This document shows positions 37,503 through 51,618 of a DNA stretch of 64,000 nucleotides, one piece after another; positions within the stretch are counted from its first letter, which is position 1, and each line of letters starts with the position of its first letter. The stretch is from assembly GCA_914767715.1 (NCBI GenBank), contig OU612066.1:23782283-23846282 (forward strand). The letters run 5' to 3'. The notes under the pieces were generated by a model that made no database searches, had not been told where the DNA came from, and was given only the letters and a program-made list of their open reading frames with translations. This stretch comes from Membranipora membranacea (lineage: Eukaryota > Bryozoa > Gymnolaemata > Cheilostomatida > Membraniporidae). Made by a program: the position numbers and the translations under genes.

Positions 37503-40500
37503 CTCTAACTGGTCAGTGTTTCATATTATTCCGACAGACTTTTTATTTTTTCACGCTGCCGTATGACATGTTTTTTTAGTGCAAAAGTCAGCCTCGTTAA
37601 ATCGGACGCTGACAGAGAACGGATAACTGCAGAGACAAACGGATTTCATATTTGAAACGAGCGAGAGTTGCTCCTGCTTTTGAGGTAAGTTTGAAGCAAA
37701 TCTATTTTTTAATCCGAGCGAAAAAAAAGCATGATACCCACCCTTGGTATATTTTTCAATCTTTTAAGTCAGCGTTATTACCCCTCCAGCTTGTCTCAGG
37801 ATCATTATATTCTGCAGTTTGAATAAGGTCAATGGGGGCTCTAACTGGTCAGTGTTTCATATTATTCCGACAGACTTTGTATTTTTTCACGCTGCCGTAT
37901 GACATGTTTTTTCAGTGCAAAAGTCAGCCTCGTTAAATCGGACGCTGACAGAGAACGGATAACTGCAGAGACAAACGCCTTTCATATTTGAAACGAGCGA
38001 GAGTTGCTTCTGCTTTTGAGGTAAGTTTGAAGCAAATCTATTTTTTAATCCGAGCGAAAAAAAAGCATGATACCCACCCTTGGTATATTTTCCAATTTTT
38101 TAAGTCAGCGTTATTACCCCTCCAGCTCGTCTCAGGATCTTTATATTCTGCAGGTTGAATAAGGTCAATGGGGGCTCTAACTGGTCAGTGTTTCATATTA
38201 TTCCGTTAGACTTTGTATTTTTTCACGCTGCCGTATGACATGTTTTTTTAGTGCGAAAGTCAGCCTCGTTAAATCGGACGCTGACAGAGAACGGATAACT
38301 GCAGAGACAAACGGATTTCATATTTGAAACGAGCGAGAGTTGCTTCTGCTTTCGAGGTAAGTTTGAAGCAAATCTATTTTTTAATCCGAGCGAAAAAAAA
38401 AGCATGATACCCACCCTTGGTATATTTTCCAATTTTTTAAGTCAGCGTTATTACCCCTCCAGCTCGTCTCAGGATCTTTATATTCTGCAGTTTGAATAAG
38501 GTCAATGGGGGCTCTAACTGGTCAGTGTTTCATATTATTCCGTTAGACTTTGTATTTTTTCACGCTGCCGTATGACATGTTTTTTTAGTGCAAAAGTCAG
38601 CCTCGTTAAATCGGACGCTGACAGAGAACGGATAACTGCAGAGACAAACGGATTTCATATTTGAAACGAGCGAGAGTTGCTTCTGCTTTCGAGGTAAGTT
38701 TGAAGCAAATCTATTTTTTAATCCGAGCGAAAAAAAAAGCATGATACCCACCCTTGGTATATTTTTCAATTTTTTAAGTCAGCGTTATTACCCCTCCAGC
38801 TTGTCTCAGGATCTTTATATTCTGCAGTTTGAATAAGGTCAATGGGGGCTCTAACTGGTCAGTGTTTCATATTATTCCGACAGACTTTGTATTTTTTCAC
38901 GCTGCCGTATGACATGTTTTTTCAGTGCAAAAGTCAGCCTCGTTAAATCGGACGCTGACAGAGAACGGATAACTGCAGAGACAAACGGATTTCATATTTG
39001 AAACGAGCGAGAGTTGCTTCTGCTTTTGAGGTAAGTTTGAAGCAAATCTATTTTTTAATCCGAGCGAAAAAAAAGCATGATACCCACCCTTGGTATATTT
39101 TTCAATTTTTTAAGTCAGCGTTATTACCCCTCCAGCTTGTCTCAGGATCTTTATATTCTGCAGTTTGAATAAGGTCAATGGGGGCTCTAACTGGTCAGTG
39201 TTTCATATTATTCCGACAGACTTTGTATTTTTTCACGCTGCCGTATGACATGTTTTTTCAGTGCAAAAGTCAGCCTCGTTAAATCGGACGCTGACAGAGA
39301 ACGGATAACTGCAGAGACAAACGGATTTCATATTTGAAAAGAGCGAGAGTTGCTTCTGCTTTTGAGGTAAGTTTGAAGCAAATCTATTTTTTAATCCGAG
39401 CGAAAAAAAAGCATGATACCCACCCTTGGTATATTTTTCAATTTTTTAAGTCAGCGTTATTACCCCTCCAGCTTGTCTCAGGATCTTTATATTCTGCAGT
39501 TTGAATAAGGTCAATGGGGGCTCTAACTGGTCAGTGTTTCATATTATTCCGACAGACTTTGTATTTTTTCACGCTGCCGTATGACATGTTTTTTCAGTGC
39601 AAAAGTCAGCCTCGTTAAATCGGACGCTGACAGAGAACGGATAACTGCAGAGACAAACGGATTTCATATTTGAAACGAGCGAGAGTTGCTTCTGCTTTTG
39701 AGGTAAGTTTGAAGCAAATCTATTTTTTAATCAAAGCGAAAAAAAAGCATGATACCCACCCTTGGTATATTTTTCAATTTTTTAAGTCAGCGTTATTACC
39801 CCTCCAGCTTGTCTCAGGATCTTTATATTCTGCAGTTTGAATAAGGTCAATGGGGGCTCTAACTGGTCAGTGTTTCATATTATTCCGACAGACTTTGTAT
39901 TTTTTCACGCTGCCGTATGACATGTTTTTTCAGTGAAAAAGTCAGCCTCGTTAAATCGGACGCTGACAGAGAACGGATAACTGCAGAGACAAACGGACTT
40001 CATATTTGAAACGAGCGAGAGTTGCTTCTGCTTTTGAGGTAAGTTTGAAGCAAATCTATTTTTTAATCCGAGCGAAAAAAAAGCATGATACCCACCCTTG
40101 GTATATTTTTCAATTTTTTAAGTCAGCGTTATTACCCCTCCAGCTTGTCTCAGGATTTTTATATTCTGCAGTTTGAATAAGGTCAATGGGGGCTCTAACT
40201 GGTCAGTGTTTCATATTATTCCGACAGACTTTGTATTTTTTCACGCTGCCGTATGACATGTTTTTTCAGTGCAAAAGTCAGCCTCGTTAAATCGGACGCT
40301 GACAGAGAACGGATAACTGCAGAGACAAACGGATTTCATATTTGAAACGAGCGAGAGTTGCTTCTGCTTTTGAGGTAAGTTTGAAGCAAATCTATTTTTT
40401 GATCCGAGCGAAAAAAAAGCATGATACCCACCCTTGGTATATTTTTCAATTTTTTAAGTCAGCGTTATTACCCCTCCAGCTTGTCTCAGGATCTTTATAT

Positions 40501-43500
40501 TCTGCAGTTTGAATAAGGTCAATGGGGGCTCTAACTGGTCAGTGTTTCATATTATTCCGACAGACTTTGTATTTTTTCACGCTGCCGTATGACATGTTTT
40601 TTCAGTGCAAAAGTCAGCCTCGTTAAATCGGACGCAGACAGAGAACGGATAACTGCAGAGACAAACGGATTTCATATTTGAAACGAGCGAGAGTTGCTTC
40701 TGCTTTTGAGGTAAGTTTGAAGCAAATCTATTTTTTAATCCGAGCGAAAAAAAAGCATGATACCCACCCTTGGTATATTTTTCAATTTTTTAAGTCAGCG
40801 TTATTACCCCTCCAGCTTGTCTCAGGATCTTTATATTCTGCAGTTTGAATAAGGTCAATGGGGGCTCTAACTGGTCAGTGTTTCATATTATTCCGACAGA
40901 CTTTGTATTTTTTCACGCTGCCGTATGACATGTTTTTTCAGTGCAAAAGTCAGCCTCGTTAAATCGGACGCTGACAGAGAACGGATAACTGCAGAGACAA
41001 ACGGATTTCATATTTGAAACGAGCGAGAGTTGCTTCTGCTTTTGAGGTAAGTTTGAAGCAAATCTATTTTTTAATCCGAGCGAAAAAAAAGCATGATACC
41101 CACCCTTGGTATATTTTTCAATTTTTTAAGTCAGCGTTATTACCCCTCCAGCTTGTCTCAGGATCTTTATATTCTGCAGTTTGAATAAGGTCAATGGGGG
41201 CTCTAACTGGTCAGTGTTTCATATTATTCCGACAGACTTTGTATTTTTTCACGCTGCCGTATGACATGTTTTTTCAGTGCAAAAGTCAGCCTCGTTAAAT
41301 CGGACGCTGACAGAGAACGGATAACTGCAGAGACAAACGGATTTCATATTTGAAACGAGCGAGAGTTGCTTCTGCTTTTGAGGTAAGTTTGAAGCAAATC
41401 TATTTTTTGATCCGAGCGAAAAAAAAGCATGATACCCACCCTTGGTATATTTTTCAATTTTTTAAGTCAGCGTTATTACCCCTCCAGCTTGTCTCAGGAT
41501 CTTTATATTCTGCAGTTTGAATAAGGTCAATGGGGGCTCTAACAGGTCAGTGTTTCATATTATTCCGACAGACTTTGTATTTTTTCACGCTGCCGTATGA
41601 CATGTTTTTTCAGTGCAAAAGTCAGCCTCGTTAAATCGGACGCAGACAGAGAACGGATAACTGCAGAGACAAACGGATTTCATATTTGAAACGAGCGAGA
41701 GTTGCTTCTGCTTTTGAGGTAAGTTTGAAGCAAATCTATTTTTTAATCCGAGCGAAAAAAAAGCATGATACCCACCCTTGGTATATTTTTCAATTTTTTA
41801 AGTCAGCGTTATTACCCCTCCAGCTTGTCTCAGGATCTTTATATTCTGCAGTTTGAATAAGGTCAATGGGGGCTCTAACTGGTCAGTGTTTCATATTATT
41901 CCGACAGACTTTGTATTTTTTCACGCTGCCGTATGACATGTTTTTTCAGTGCAAAAGTCAGCCTCGTTAAATCGGACGCTGACAGAGAACGGATAACTGC
42001 AGAGACAAACGGATTTCATATTTGAAACGAGCGAGAGTTGATTCTGCTTTTGAGGTAAGTTTGAAGCAAATCTATTTTTTAATCCGAGCGAAAAAAAAGC
42101 ATGATACCCACCCTTGGTATATTTTTCAATTTTTTAAGTCAGCGTTATTACCCCTCAAGCTTGTCTCAGGATCTTTATATTCTGCAGTTTGAATAAGGTC
42201 AATGGGGGCTCTAACTGGTCAGTGTTTCATATTATTCCGACAGACTTTGTATTTTTTCACGCTGCCGTATGACATGTTTTTTCAGTGCAAAAGTCAGCCT
42301 CGTTAAATCGGACGCTGACAGAGAACGGATAACTGCAGAGACAAACGGATTTCATATTTGAAACGAGCGAGAGTTGCTTCTGCTTTTGAGGTAAGATTGA
42401 AGCAAATCTATTTTTTAATCCGAGCGAAAAAAAAGCATGATACCCACCCTTGGTATATTTTTCAATTTTTTAAGTCAGCGTTATTACCCCTCCAGCTTGT
42501 CTCAGGATCTTTATATTCTGCAGTTTGAATAAGGTCAATGGGGGCTCTAACTGGTCAGTGTTTCATATTATTCCGACAGACTTTGTATTTTTTCACGCTG
42601 CCGTATGACATGTTTTTTCAGTGCAAAAGTCAGCCTCGTTAAATCGGACGCTGACAGAGAACGGATAACTGCAGAGACAAACGGATTTCATATTTGAAAC
42701 GAGCGAGAGTTGCTTCTGCTTTTGAGGTAAGTTTGAAGCAAATCTATTTTTTAATCCGAGCGAAAAAAAAGCATGATACCCACCCTTGGTATATTTTTCA
42801 ATTTTTTAAGTCAGCGTTATTACCCCTCCAGCTTGTCTCAGGATCTTTATATTCTGCAGTTTGAATAAGGTCAATGGGGGCTCTAACTGGTCAGTGTTTC
42901 ATATTATTCCGACAGACTTTGTATTTTTTCACGCTGCCGTATGACATGTTTTTTCAGTGCAAAAGTCAGCCTCGTTAAATCGGACGCTGACAGAGAACGG
43001 ATAACTGCAGAGACAAACGGATTTCATATTTGAAACGAGCGAGAGTTGCTTCTGCTTTTGAGGTAAGTTTGAAGCAAATCTATTTTTTAATCCGAGCGAA
43101 AAAAAAGCATGATACCCACCCTTGGTATATTTTTCAATTTTTTAAGTCAGCGTTATTACCCCTCCAGCTTGTCTCAGGATCTTTATATTCTGCAGTTTGA
43201 ATAAGGTCAATGGGGGCTCTAACTGGTCAGTGTTTCATATTATTCCGACAGACTTTGTATTTTTTCACGCTGCCGTATGACATGTTTTTTCAGTGCAAAA
43301 GTCAGCCTCGTTAAATCGGACGCTGACAGAGAACGGATAACTGCAGAGACAAACGGATTTCATATTTGAAACGAGCGAGAGTTGCTTCTGCTTTTGAGGT
43401 AAGTTTGAAGCAAATCTATTTTTTAATCCGAGCGAAAAAAAAGCATGATACCCACCCTTGGTATATTTTTCAATTTTTTAAGTCAGCGTTATTACCCCTC

Positions 43501-43888
43501 CAGCTTGTCTCAGGATCTTTATATTCTGCAGTTTGAATAAGGTCAATGGGGGCTCTAACTGGTCAGTGTTTCATATTATTCCGACAGACTTTGTATTTTT
43601 TCACGCTGCCGTATGACATGTTTTTTCAGTGAAAAAGTCAGCCTCGTTAAATCGGACGCTGACAGAGAACGGATAACTGCAGAGACAAACGGATTTCATA
43701 TTTGAAACGAGCGAGAGTTGCTTCTGCTTTTGAGGTAAGTTTGAAGCAAATCTATTTTTTAATCCGAGCGAAAAAAAAGCATGATACCCACCCTTGGTAT
43801 ATTTTTCAATTTTTTAAGTCAGCGTTATTACCCCTCCAGCTTGTCTCAGGATCTTTATATTCTGCAGTTTAAATAAGGTCAATGGGGG
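37503..43888 (+). repeat. Block D, first copy (19 units, 6,386 bp)
   Basis: Starts run from 37503 to 43553. Marks: GACTTTTTATTTTTT with GTTGCTCCTGC and CAATCTTTTAAG in the first unit, AACGCCTTTC in the second, CCGTTAGAC with AGTGCGAAAG in the third, CCGTTAGAC alone in the fourth, GAAAAGAGCGAG (unit 39185), AATCAAAGCG (39521), CAGTGAAAAAGTC with GGACTTC (39857), TTTTTTGATCC (40193, 41201), CGCAGACAG (40529, 41537), AACAGGTCAG (41537), GTTGATTCTGC with CCTCAAGCTT (41873), GTAAGATTG (42209) and CAGTGAAAAAGTC again (43553). All recur in block D copy two. Confidence 0.92.
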
Positions 43889-46800
43889 CTCTAACTGGTC
43901 AGTGTTTCATATTATTCCGACAGACTTTTTATTTTTTCACGCTGCCGTATGACATGTTTTTTTAGTGCAAAAGTCAGCCTCGTTAAATCGGACGCTGACA
44001 GAGAACGGATAACTGCAGAGACAAACGGATTTCATATTTGAAACGAGCGAGAGTTGCTCCTGCTTTTGAGGTAAGTTTGAAGCAAATCTATTTTTTAATC
44101 CGAGCGAAAAAAAAGCATGATACCCACCCTTGGTATATTTTTCAATCTTTTAAGTCAGCGTTATTACCCCTCCAGCTTGTCTCAGGATCTTTATATTCTG
44201 CAGTTTGAATAAGGTCAATGGGGGCTCTAACTGGTCAGTGTTTCATATTATTCCGACAGACTTTGTATTTTTTCACGCTGCCGTATGACATGTTTTTTCA
44301 GTGCAAAAGTCAGCCTCGTTAAATCGGACGCTGACAGAGAACGGATAACTGCAGAGACAAACGCCTTTCATATTTGAAACGAGCGAGAGTTGCTTCTGCT
44401 TTTGAGGTAAGTTTGAAGCAAATCTATTTTTTAATCCGAGCGAAAAAAAAGCATGATACCCACCCTTGGTATATTTTCCAATTTTTTAAGTCAGCGTTAT
44501 TACCCCTCCAGCTCGTCTCAGGATCTTTATATTCTGCAGGTTGAATAAGGTCAATGGGGGCTCTAACTGGTCAGTGTTTCATATTATTCCGTTAGACTTT
44601 GTATTTTTTCACGCTGCCGTATGACATGTTTTTTTAGTGCGAAAGTCAGCCTCGTTAAATCGGACGCTGACAGAGAACGGATAACTGCAGAGACAAACGG
44701 ATTTCATATTTGAAACGAGCGAGAGTTGCTTCTGCTTTCGAGGTAAGTTTGAAGCAAATCTATTTTTTAATCCGAGCGAAAAAAAAAGCATGATACCCAC
44801 CCTTGGTATATTTTCCAATTTTTTAAGTCAGCGTTATTACCCCTCCAGCTCGTCTCAGGATCTTTATATTCTGCAGTTTGAATAAGGTCAATGGGGGCTC
44901 TAACTGGTCAGTGTTTCATATTATTCCGTTAGACTTTGTATTTTTTCACGCTGCCGTATGACATGTTTTTTTAGTGCAAAAGTCAGCCTCGTTCAATCGG
45001 ACGCTGACAGAGAACGGATAACTGCAGAGACAAACGGATTTCATATTTGAAACGAGCGAGAGTTGCTTCTGCTTTCGAGGTAAGTTTGAAGCAAATCTAT
45101 TTTTTAATCCGAGCGAAAAAAAAAGCATGATACCCACCCTTGGTATATTTTTCAATTTTTTAAGTCAGCGTTATTACCCCTCCAGCTTGTCTCAGGATCT
45201 TTATATTCTGCAGTTTGAATAAGGTCAATGGGGGCTCTAACTGGTCAGTGTTTCATATTATTCCGACAGACTTTGTATTTTTTCACGCTGCCGTATGACA
45301 TGTTTTTTCAGTGCAAAAGTCAGCCTCGTTAAATCGGACGCTGACAGAGAACGGATAACTGCAGAGACAAACGGATTTCATATTTGAAACGAGCGAGAGT
45401 TGCTTCTGCTTTTGAGGTAAGTTTGAAGCAAATCTATTTTTTAATCCGAGCGAAAAAAAAGCATGATACCCACCCTTGGTATATTTTTCAATTTTTTAAG
45501 TCAGCGTTATTACCCCTCCAGCTTGTCTCAGGATCTTTATATTCTGCAGTTTGAATAAGGTCAATGGGGGCTCTAACTGGTCAGTGTTTCATATTATTCC
45601 GACAGACTTTGTATTTTTTCACGCTGCCGTATGACATGTTTTTTCAGTGCAAAAGTCAGCCTCGTTAAATCGGACGCTGACAGAGAACGGATAACTGCAG
45701 AGACAAACGGATTTCATATTTGAAAAGAGCGAGAGTTGCTTCTGCTTTTGAGGTAAGTTTGAAGCAAATCTATTTTTTAATCCGAGCGAAAAAAAAGCAT
45801 GATACCCACCCTTGGTATATTTTTCAATTTTTTAAGTCAGCGTTATTACCCCTCCAGCTTGTCTCAGGATCTTTATATTCTGCAGTTTGAATAAGGTCAA
45901 TGGGGGCTCTAACTGGTCAGTGTTTCATATTATTCCGACAGACTTTGTATTTTTTCACGCTGCCGTATGACATGTTTTTTCAGTGCAAAAGTCAGCCTCG
46001 TTAAATCGGACGCTGACAGAGAACGGATAACTGCAGAGACAAACGGATTTCATATTTGAAACGAGCGAGAGTTGCTTCTGCTTTTGAGGTAAGTTTGAAG
46101 CAAATCTATTTTTTAATCAAAGCGAAAAAAAAGCATGATACCCACCCTTGGTATATTTTTCAATTTTTTAAGTCAGCGTTATTACCCCTCCAGCTTGTCT
46201 CAGGATCTTTATATTCTGCAGTTTGAATAAGGTCAATGGGGGCTCTAACTGGTCAGTGTTTCATATTATTCCGACAGACTTTGTATTTTTTCACGCTGCC
46301 GTATGACATGTTTTTTCAGTGAAAAAGTCAGCCTCGTTAAATCGGACGCTGACAGAGAACGGATAACTGCAGAGACAAACGGACTTCATATTTGAAACGA
46401 GCGAGAGTTGCTTCTGCTTTTGAGGTAAGTTTGAAGCAAATCTATTTTTTAATCCGAGCGAAAAAAAAGCATGATACCCACCCTTGGTATATTTTTCAAT
46501 TTTTTAAGTCAGCGTTATTACCCCTCCAGCTTGTCTCAGGATTTTTATATTCTGCAGTTTGAATAAGGTCAATGGGGGCTCTAACTGGTCAGTGTTTCAT
46601 ATTATTCCGACAGACTTTGTATTTTTTCACGCTGCCGTATGACATGTTTTTTCAGTGCAAAAGTCAGCCTCGTTAAATCGGACGCTGACAGAGAACGGAT
46701 AACTGCAGAGACAAACGGATTTCATATTTGAAACGAGCGAGAGTTGCTTCTGCTTTTGAGGTAAGTTTGAAGCAAATCTATTTTTTGATCCGAGCGAAAA

Positions 46801-49800
46801 AAAAGCATGATACCCACCCTTGGTATATTTTTCAATTTTTTAAGTCAGCGTTATTACCCCTCCAGCTTGTCTCAGGATCTTTATATTCTGCAGTTTGAAT
46901 AAGGTCAATGGGGGCTCTAACTGGTCAGTGTTTCATATTATTCCGACAGACTTTGTATTTTTTCACGCTGCCGTATGACATGTTTTTTCAGTGCAAAAGT
47001 CAGCCTCGTTAAATCGGACGCAGACAGAGAACGGATAACTGCAGAGACAAACGGATTTCATATTTGAAACGAGCGAGAGTTGCTTCTGCTTTTGAGGTAA
47101 GTTTGAAGCAAATCTATTTTTTAATCCGAGCGAAAAAAAAGCATGATACCCACCCTTGGTATATTTTTCAATTTTTTAAGTCAGCGTTATTACCCCTCCA
47201 GCTTGTCTCAGGATCTTTATATTCTGCAGTTTGAATAAGGTCAATGGGGGCTCTAACTGGTCAGTGTTTCATATTATTCCGACAGACTTTGTATTTTTTC
47301 ACGCTGCCGTATGACATGTTTTTTCAGTGCAAAAGTCAGCCTCGTTAAATCGGACGCTGACAGAGAACGGATAACTGCAGAGACAAACGGATTTCATATT
47401 TGAAACGAGCGAGAGTTGCTTCTGCTTTTGAGGTAAGTTTGAAGCAAATCTATTTTTTAATCCGAGCGAAAAAAAAGCATGATACCCACCCTTGGTATAT
47501 TTTTCAATTTTTTAAGTCAGCGTTATTACCCCTCCAGCTTGTCTCAGGATCTTTATATTCTGCAGTTTGAATAAGGTCAATGGGGGCTCTAACTGGTCAG
47601 TGTTTCATATTATTCCGACAGACTTTGTATTTTTTCACGCTGCCGTATGACATGTTTTTTCAGTGCAAAAGTCAGCCTCGTTAAATCGGACGCTGACAGA
47701 GAACGGATAACTGCAGAGACAAACGGATTTCATATTTGAAACGAGCGAGAGTTGCTTCTGCTTTTGAGGTAAGTTTGAAGCAAATCTATTTTTTAATCCG
47801 AGCGAAAAAAAAGCATGATACCCACCCTTGGTATATTTTTCAATTTTTTAAGTCAGCGTTATTACCCCTCCAGCTTGTCTCAGGATCTTTATATTCTGCA
47901 GTTTGAATAAGGTCAATGGGGGCTCTAACTGGTCAGTGTTTCATATTATTCCGACAGACTTTGTATTTTTTCACGCTGCCGTATGACATGTTTTTTCAGT
48001 GCAAAAGTCAGCCTCGTTAAATCGGACGCTGACAGAGAACGGATAACTGCAGAGACAAACGGATTTCATATTTGAAACGAGCGAGAGTTGCTTCTGCTTT
48101 TGAGGTAAGTTTGAAGCAAATCTATTTTTTAATCCGAGCGAATAAAAAGCATGATACCCACCCTTGGTATATTTTTCAATTTTTTAAGTCAGCGTTATTA
48201 CCCCTCCAGCTTGTCTCAGGATCTTTATATTCTGCAGTTTGAATAAGGTCAATGGGGGCTCTAACTGGTCAGTGTTTCATATTATTCCGACAGACTTTGT
48301 ATTTTTTCACGCTGCCGTATGACATGTTTTTTCAGTGCAAAAGTCAGCCTCGTTAAATCGGACGCTGACAGAGAACGGATAACTGCAGAGACAAACGGAT
48401 TTCATATTTGAAACGAGCGAGAGTTGCTTCTGCTTTTGAGGTAAGTGTGAAGCAAATCTATTTTTTAATCCGAGCGAAAAAAAAGCATGATACCCACCCT
48501 TGGTATATTTTTCAATTTTTTAAGTCAGCGTTATTACCCCTCCAGCTTGTCTCAGGATCTTTATATTCTGCAGTTTGAATAAGGTCAATGGGGGCTCTAA
48601 CTGGTCAGTGTTTCATATTATTCCGACAGACTTTGTATTTTTTCACGCTGCCGTATGACATGTTTTTTCAGTGCAAAAGTCAGCCTCGTTAAATCGGACG
48701 CTGACAGAGAACGGATAACTGCAGAGACAAACGGATTTCATATTTGAAACGAGCGAGAGTTGCTTCTGCTTTTGAGGTAAGTTTGAAGCAAATCTATTTT
48801 TTAATCCGAGCGAAAAAAAAGCATGATACCCACCCTTGGTATATTTTTCAATTTTTTAAGTCAGCGTTATTACCCCTCCAGCTTGTCTCAGGATCTTTAT
48901 ATTCTGCAGTTTGAATAAGGTCAATGGGGGCTCTAACTGGTCAGTGTTTCATATTATTCCGACAGACTTTGTATTTTTTCACGCTGCCGTATGACATGTT
49001 TTTTCAGTGCAAAAGTCAGCCTCGTTAAATCGGACGCTGACAGAGAACGGATAACTGCAGAGACAAACGGATTTCATATTTGAAACGAGCGAGAGTTGCT
49101 TCTGCTTTTGAGGTAAGTTTGAAGCAAATCTATTTTTTGATCCGAGCGAAAAAAAAGCATGATACCCACCCTTGGTATATTTTTCAATTTTTTAAGTCAG
49201 CGTTATTACCCCTCCAGCTTGTCTCAGGATCTTTATATTCTGCAGTTTGAATAAGGTCAATGGGGGCTCTAACAGGTCAGTGTTTCATATTATTCCGACA
49301 GACTTTGTATTTTCTCACGCTGCCGTATGACATGTTTTTTCAGTGCAAAAGTCAGCCTCGTTAAATCGGACGCAGACAGAGAACGGATAACTGCAGAGAC
49401 AAACGGATTTCATATTTGAAACGAGCGAGAGTTGCTTCTGCTTTTGAGGTAAGTTTGAAGCAAATCTATTTTTTAATCCGAGCGAAAAAAAAGCATGATA
49501 CCCACCCTTGGTATATTTTTCAATTTTTTAAGTCAGCGTTATTACCCCTCCAGCTTGTCTCAGGATCTTTATATTCTGCAGTTTGAATAAGGTCAATGGG
49601 GGCTCTAACTGGTCAGTGTTTCATATTATTCCGACAGACTTTGTATTTTTTCACGCTGCCGTATGACATGTTTTTTCAGTGCAAAAGTCAGCCTCGTTAA
49701 ATCGGACGCTGACAGAGAACGGATAACTGCAGAGACAAACGGATTTCATATTTGAAACGAGCGAGAGTTGATTCTGCTTTTGAGGTAAGTTTGAAGCAAA

Positions 49801-51618
49801 TCTATTTTTTAATCCGAGCGAAAAAAAAGCATGATACCCACCCTTGGTATATTTTTCAATTTTTTAAGTCAGCGTTATTACCCCTCAAGCTTGTCTCAGG
49901 ATCTTTATATTCTGCAGTTTGAATAAGGTCAATGGGGGCTCTAACTGGTCAGTGTTTCATATTATTCCGACAGACTTTGTATTTTTTCACGCTGCCGTAT
50001 GACATGTTTTTTCAGTGCAAAAGTCAGCCTCGTTAAATCGGACGCTGACAGAGAACGGATAACTGCAGAGACAAACGGATTTCATATTTGAAACGAGCGA
50101 GAGTTGCTTCTGCTTTTGAGGTAAGATTGAAGCAAATCTATTTTTTAATCCGAGCGAAAAAAAAGCATGATACCCACCCTTGGTATATTTTTCAATTTTT
50201 TAAGTCAGCGTTATTACCCCTCCAGCTTGTCTCAGGATCTTTATATTCTGCAGTTTGAATAAGGTCAATGGGGGCTCTAACTGGTCAGTGTTTCATATTA
50301 TTCCGACAGACTTTGTATTTTTTCACGCTGCCGTATGACATGTTTTTTCAGTGCAAAAGTCAGCCTCGTTAAATCGGACGCTGACAGAGAACGGATAACT
50401 GCAGAGACAAACGGATTTCATATTTGAAACGAGCGAGAGTTGCTTCTGCTTTTGAGGTAAGTTTGAAGCAAATCTATTTTTTAATCCGAGCGAAAAAAAA
50501 GCATGATACCCACCCTTGGTATATTTTTCAATTTTTTAAGTCAGCGTTATTACCCCTCCAGCTTGTCTCAGGATCTTTATATTCTGCAGTTTGAATAAGG
50601 TCAATGGGGGCTCTAACTGGTCAGTGTTTCATATTATTCCGACAGACTTTGTATTTTTTCACGCTGCCGTATGACATGTTTTTTCAGTGCAAAAGTCAGC
50701 CTCGTTAAATCGGACGCTGACAGAGAACGGATAACTGCAGAGACAAACGGATTTCATATTTGAAACGAGCGAGAGTTGCTTCTGCTTTTGAGGTAAGTTT
50801 GAAGCAAATCTATTTTTTAATCCGAGCGAAAAAAAAGCATGATACCCACCCTTGGTATATTTTTCAATTTTTTAAGTCAGCGTTATTACCCCTCCAGCTT
50901 GTCTCAGGATCTTTATATTCTGCAGTTTGAATAAGGTCAATGGGGGCTCTAACTGGTCAGTGTTTCATATTATTCCGACAGACTTTGTATTTTTTCACGC
51001 TGCCGTATGACATGTTTTTTCAGTGCAAAAGTCAGCCTCGTTAAATCGGACGCTGACAGAGAACGGATAACTGCAGAGACAAACGGATTTCATATTTGAA
51101 ACGAGCGAGAGTTGCTTCTGCTTTTGAGGTAAGTTTGAAGCAAATCTATTTTTTAATCCGAGCGAAAAAAAAGCATGATACCCACCCTTGGTATATTTTT
51201 CAATTTTTTAAGTCAGCGTTATTACCCCTCCAGCTTGTCTCAGGATCTTTATATTCTGCAGTTTGAATAAGGTCAATGGGGGCTCTAACTGGTCAGTGTT
51301 TCATATTATTCCGACAGACTTTGTATTTTTTCACGCTGCCGTATGACATGTTTTTTCAGTGAAAAAGTCAGCCTCGTTAAATCGGACGCTGACAGAGAAC
51401 GGATAACTGCAGAGACAAACGGATTTCATATTTGAAACGAGCGAGAGTTGCTTCTGCTTTTGAGGTAAGTTTGAAGCAAATCTATTTTTTAATCCGAGCG
51501 AAAAAAAAGCATGATACCCACCCTTGGTATATTTTTCAATTTTTTAAGTCAGCGTTATTACCCCTCCAGCTTGTCTCAGGATCTTTATATTCTGCAGTTT
51601 GAATAAGGTCAATGGGGG
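43889..51618 (+). repeat. Block D, second copy (23 units, 7,730 bp)
   Basis: This is the tandem copy of 37503-43888 with the same ordered marks. The offset is 6,386 bp from the start through the CGCAGACAG unit at 46915, and 7,730 bp from the TTTTTTGATCC unit at 48931 to the CAGTGAAAAAGTC unit at 51283. The step of 1,344 bp is exactly four 336-bp units, lying between about 47251 and 48931. Extra units there include one with GCGAATAAAAAGC (near 48140) and one with GTAAGTGTGAAG (near 48441). Private differences between copies include GTTCAATCGG near 44993 against GTTAAATCGG and TTTTCTCACG near 49313. Confidence 0.92.
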
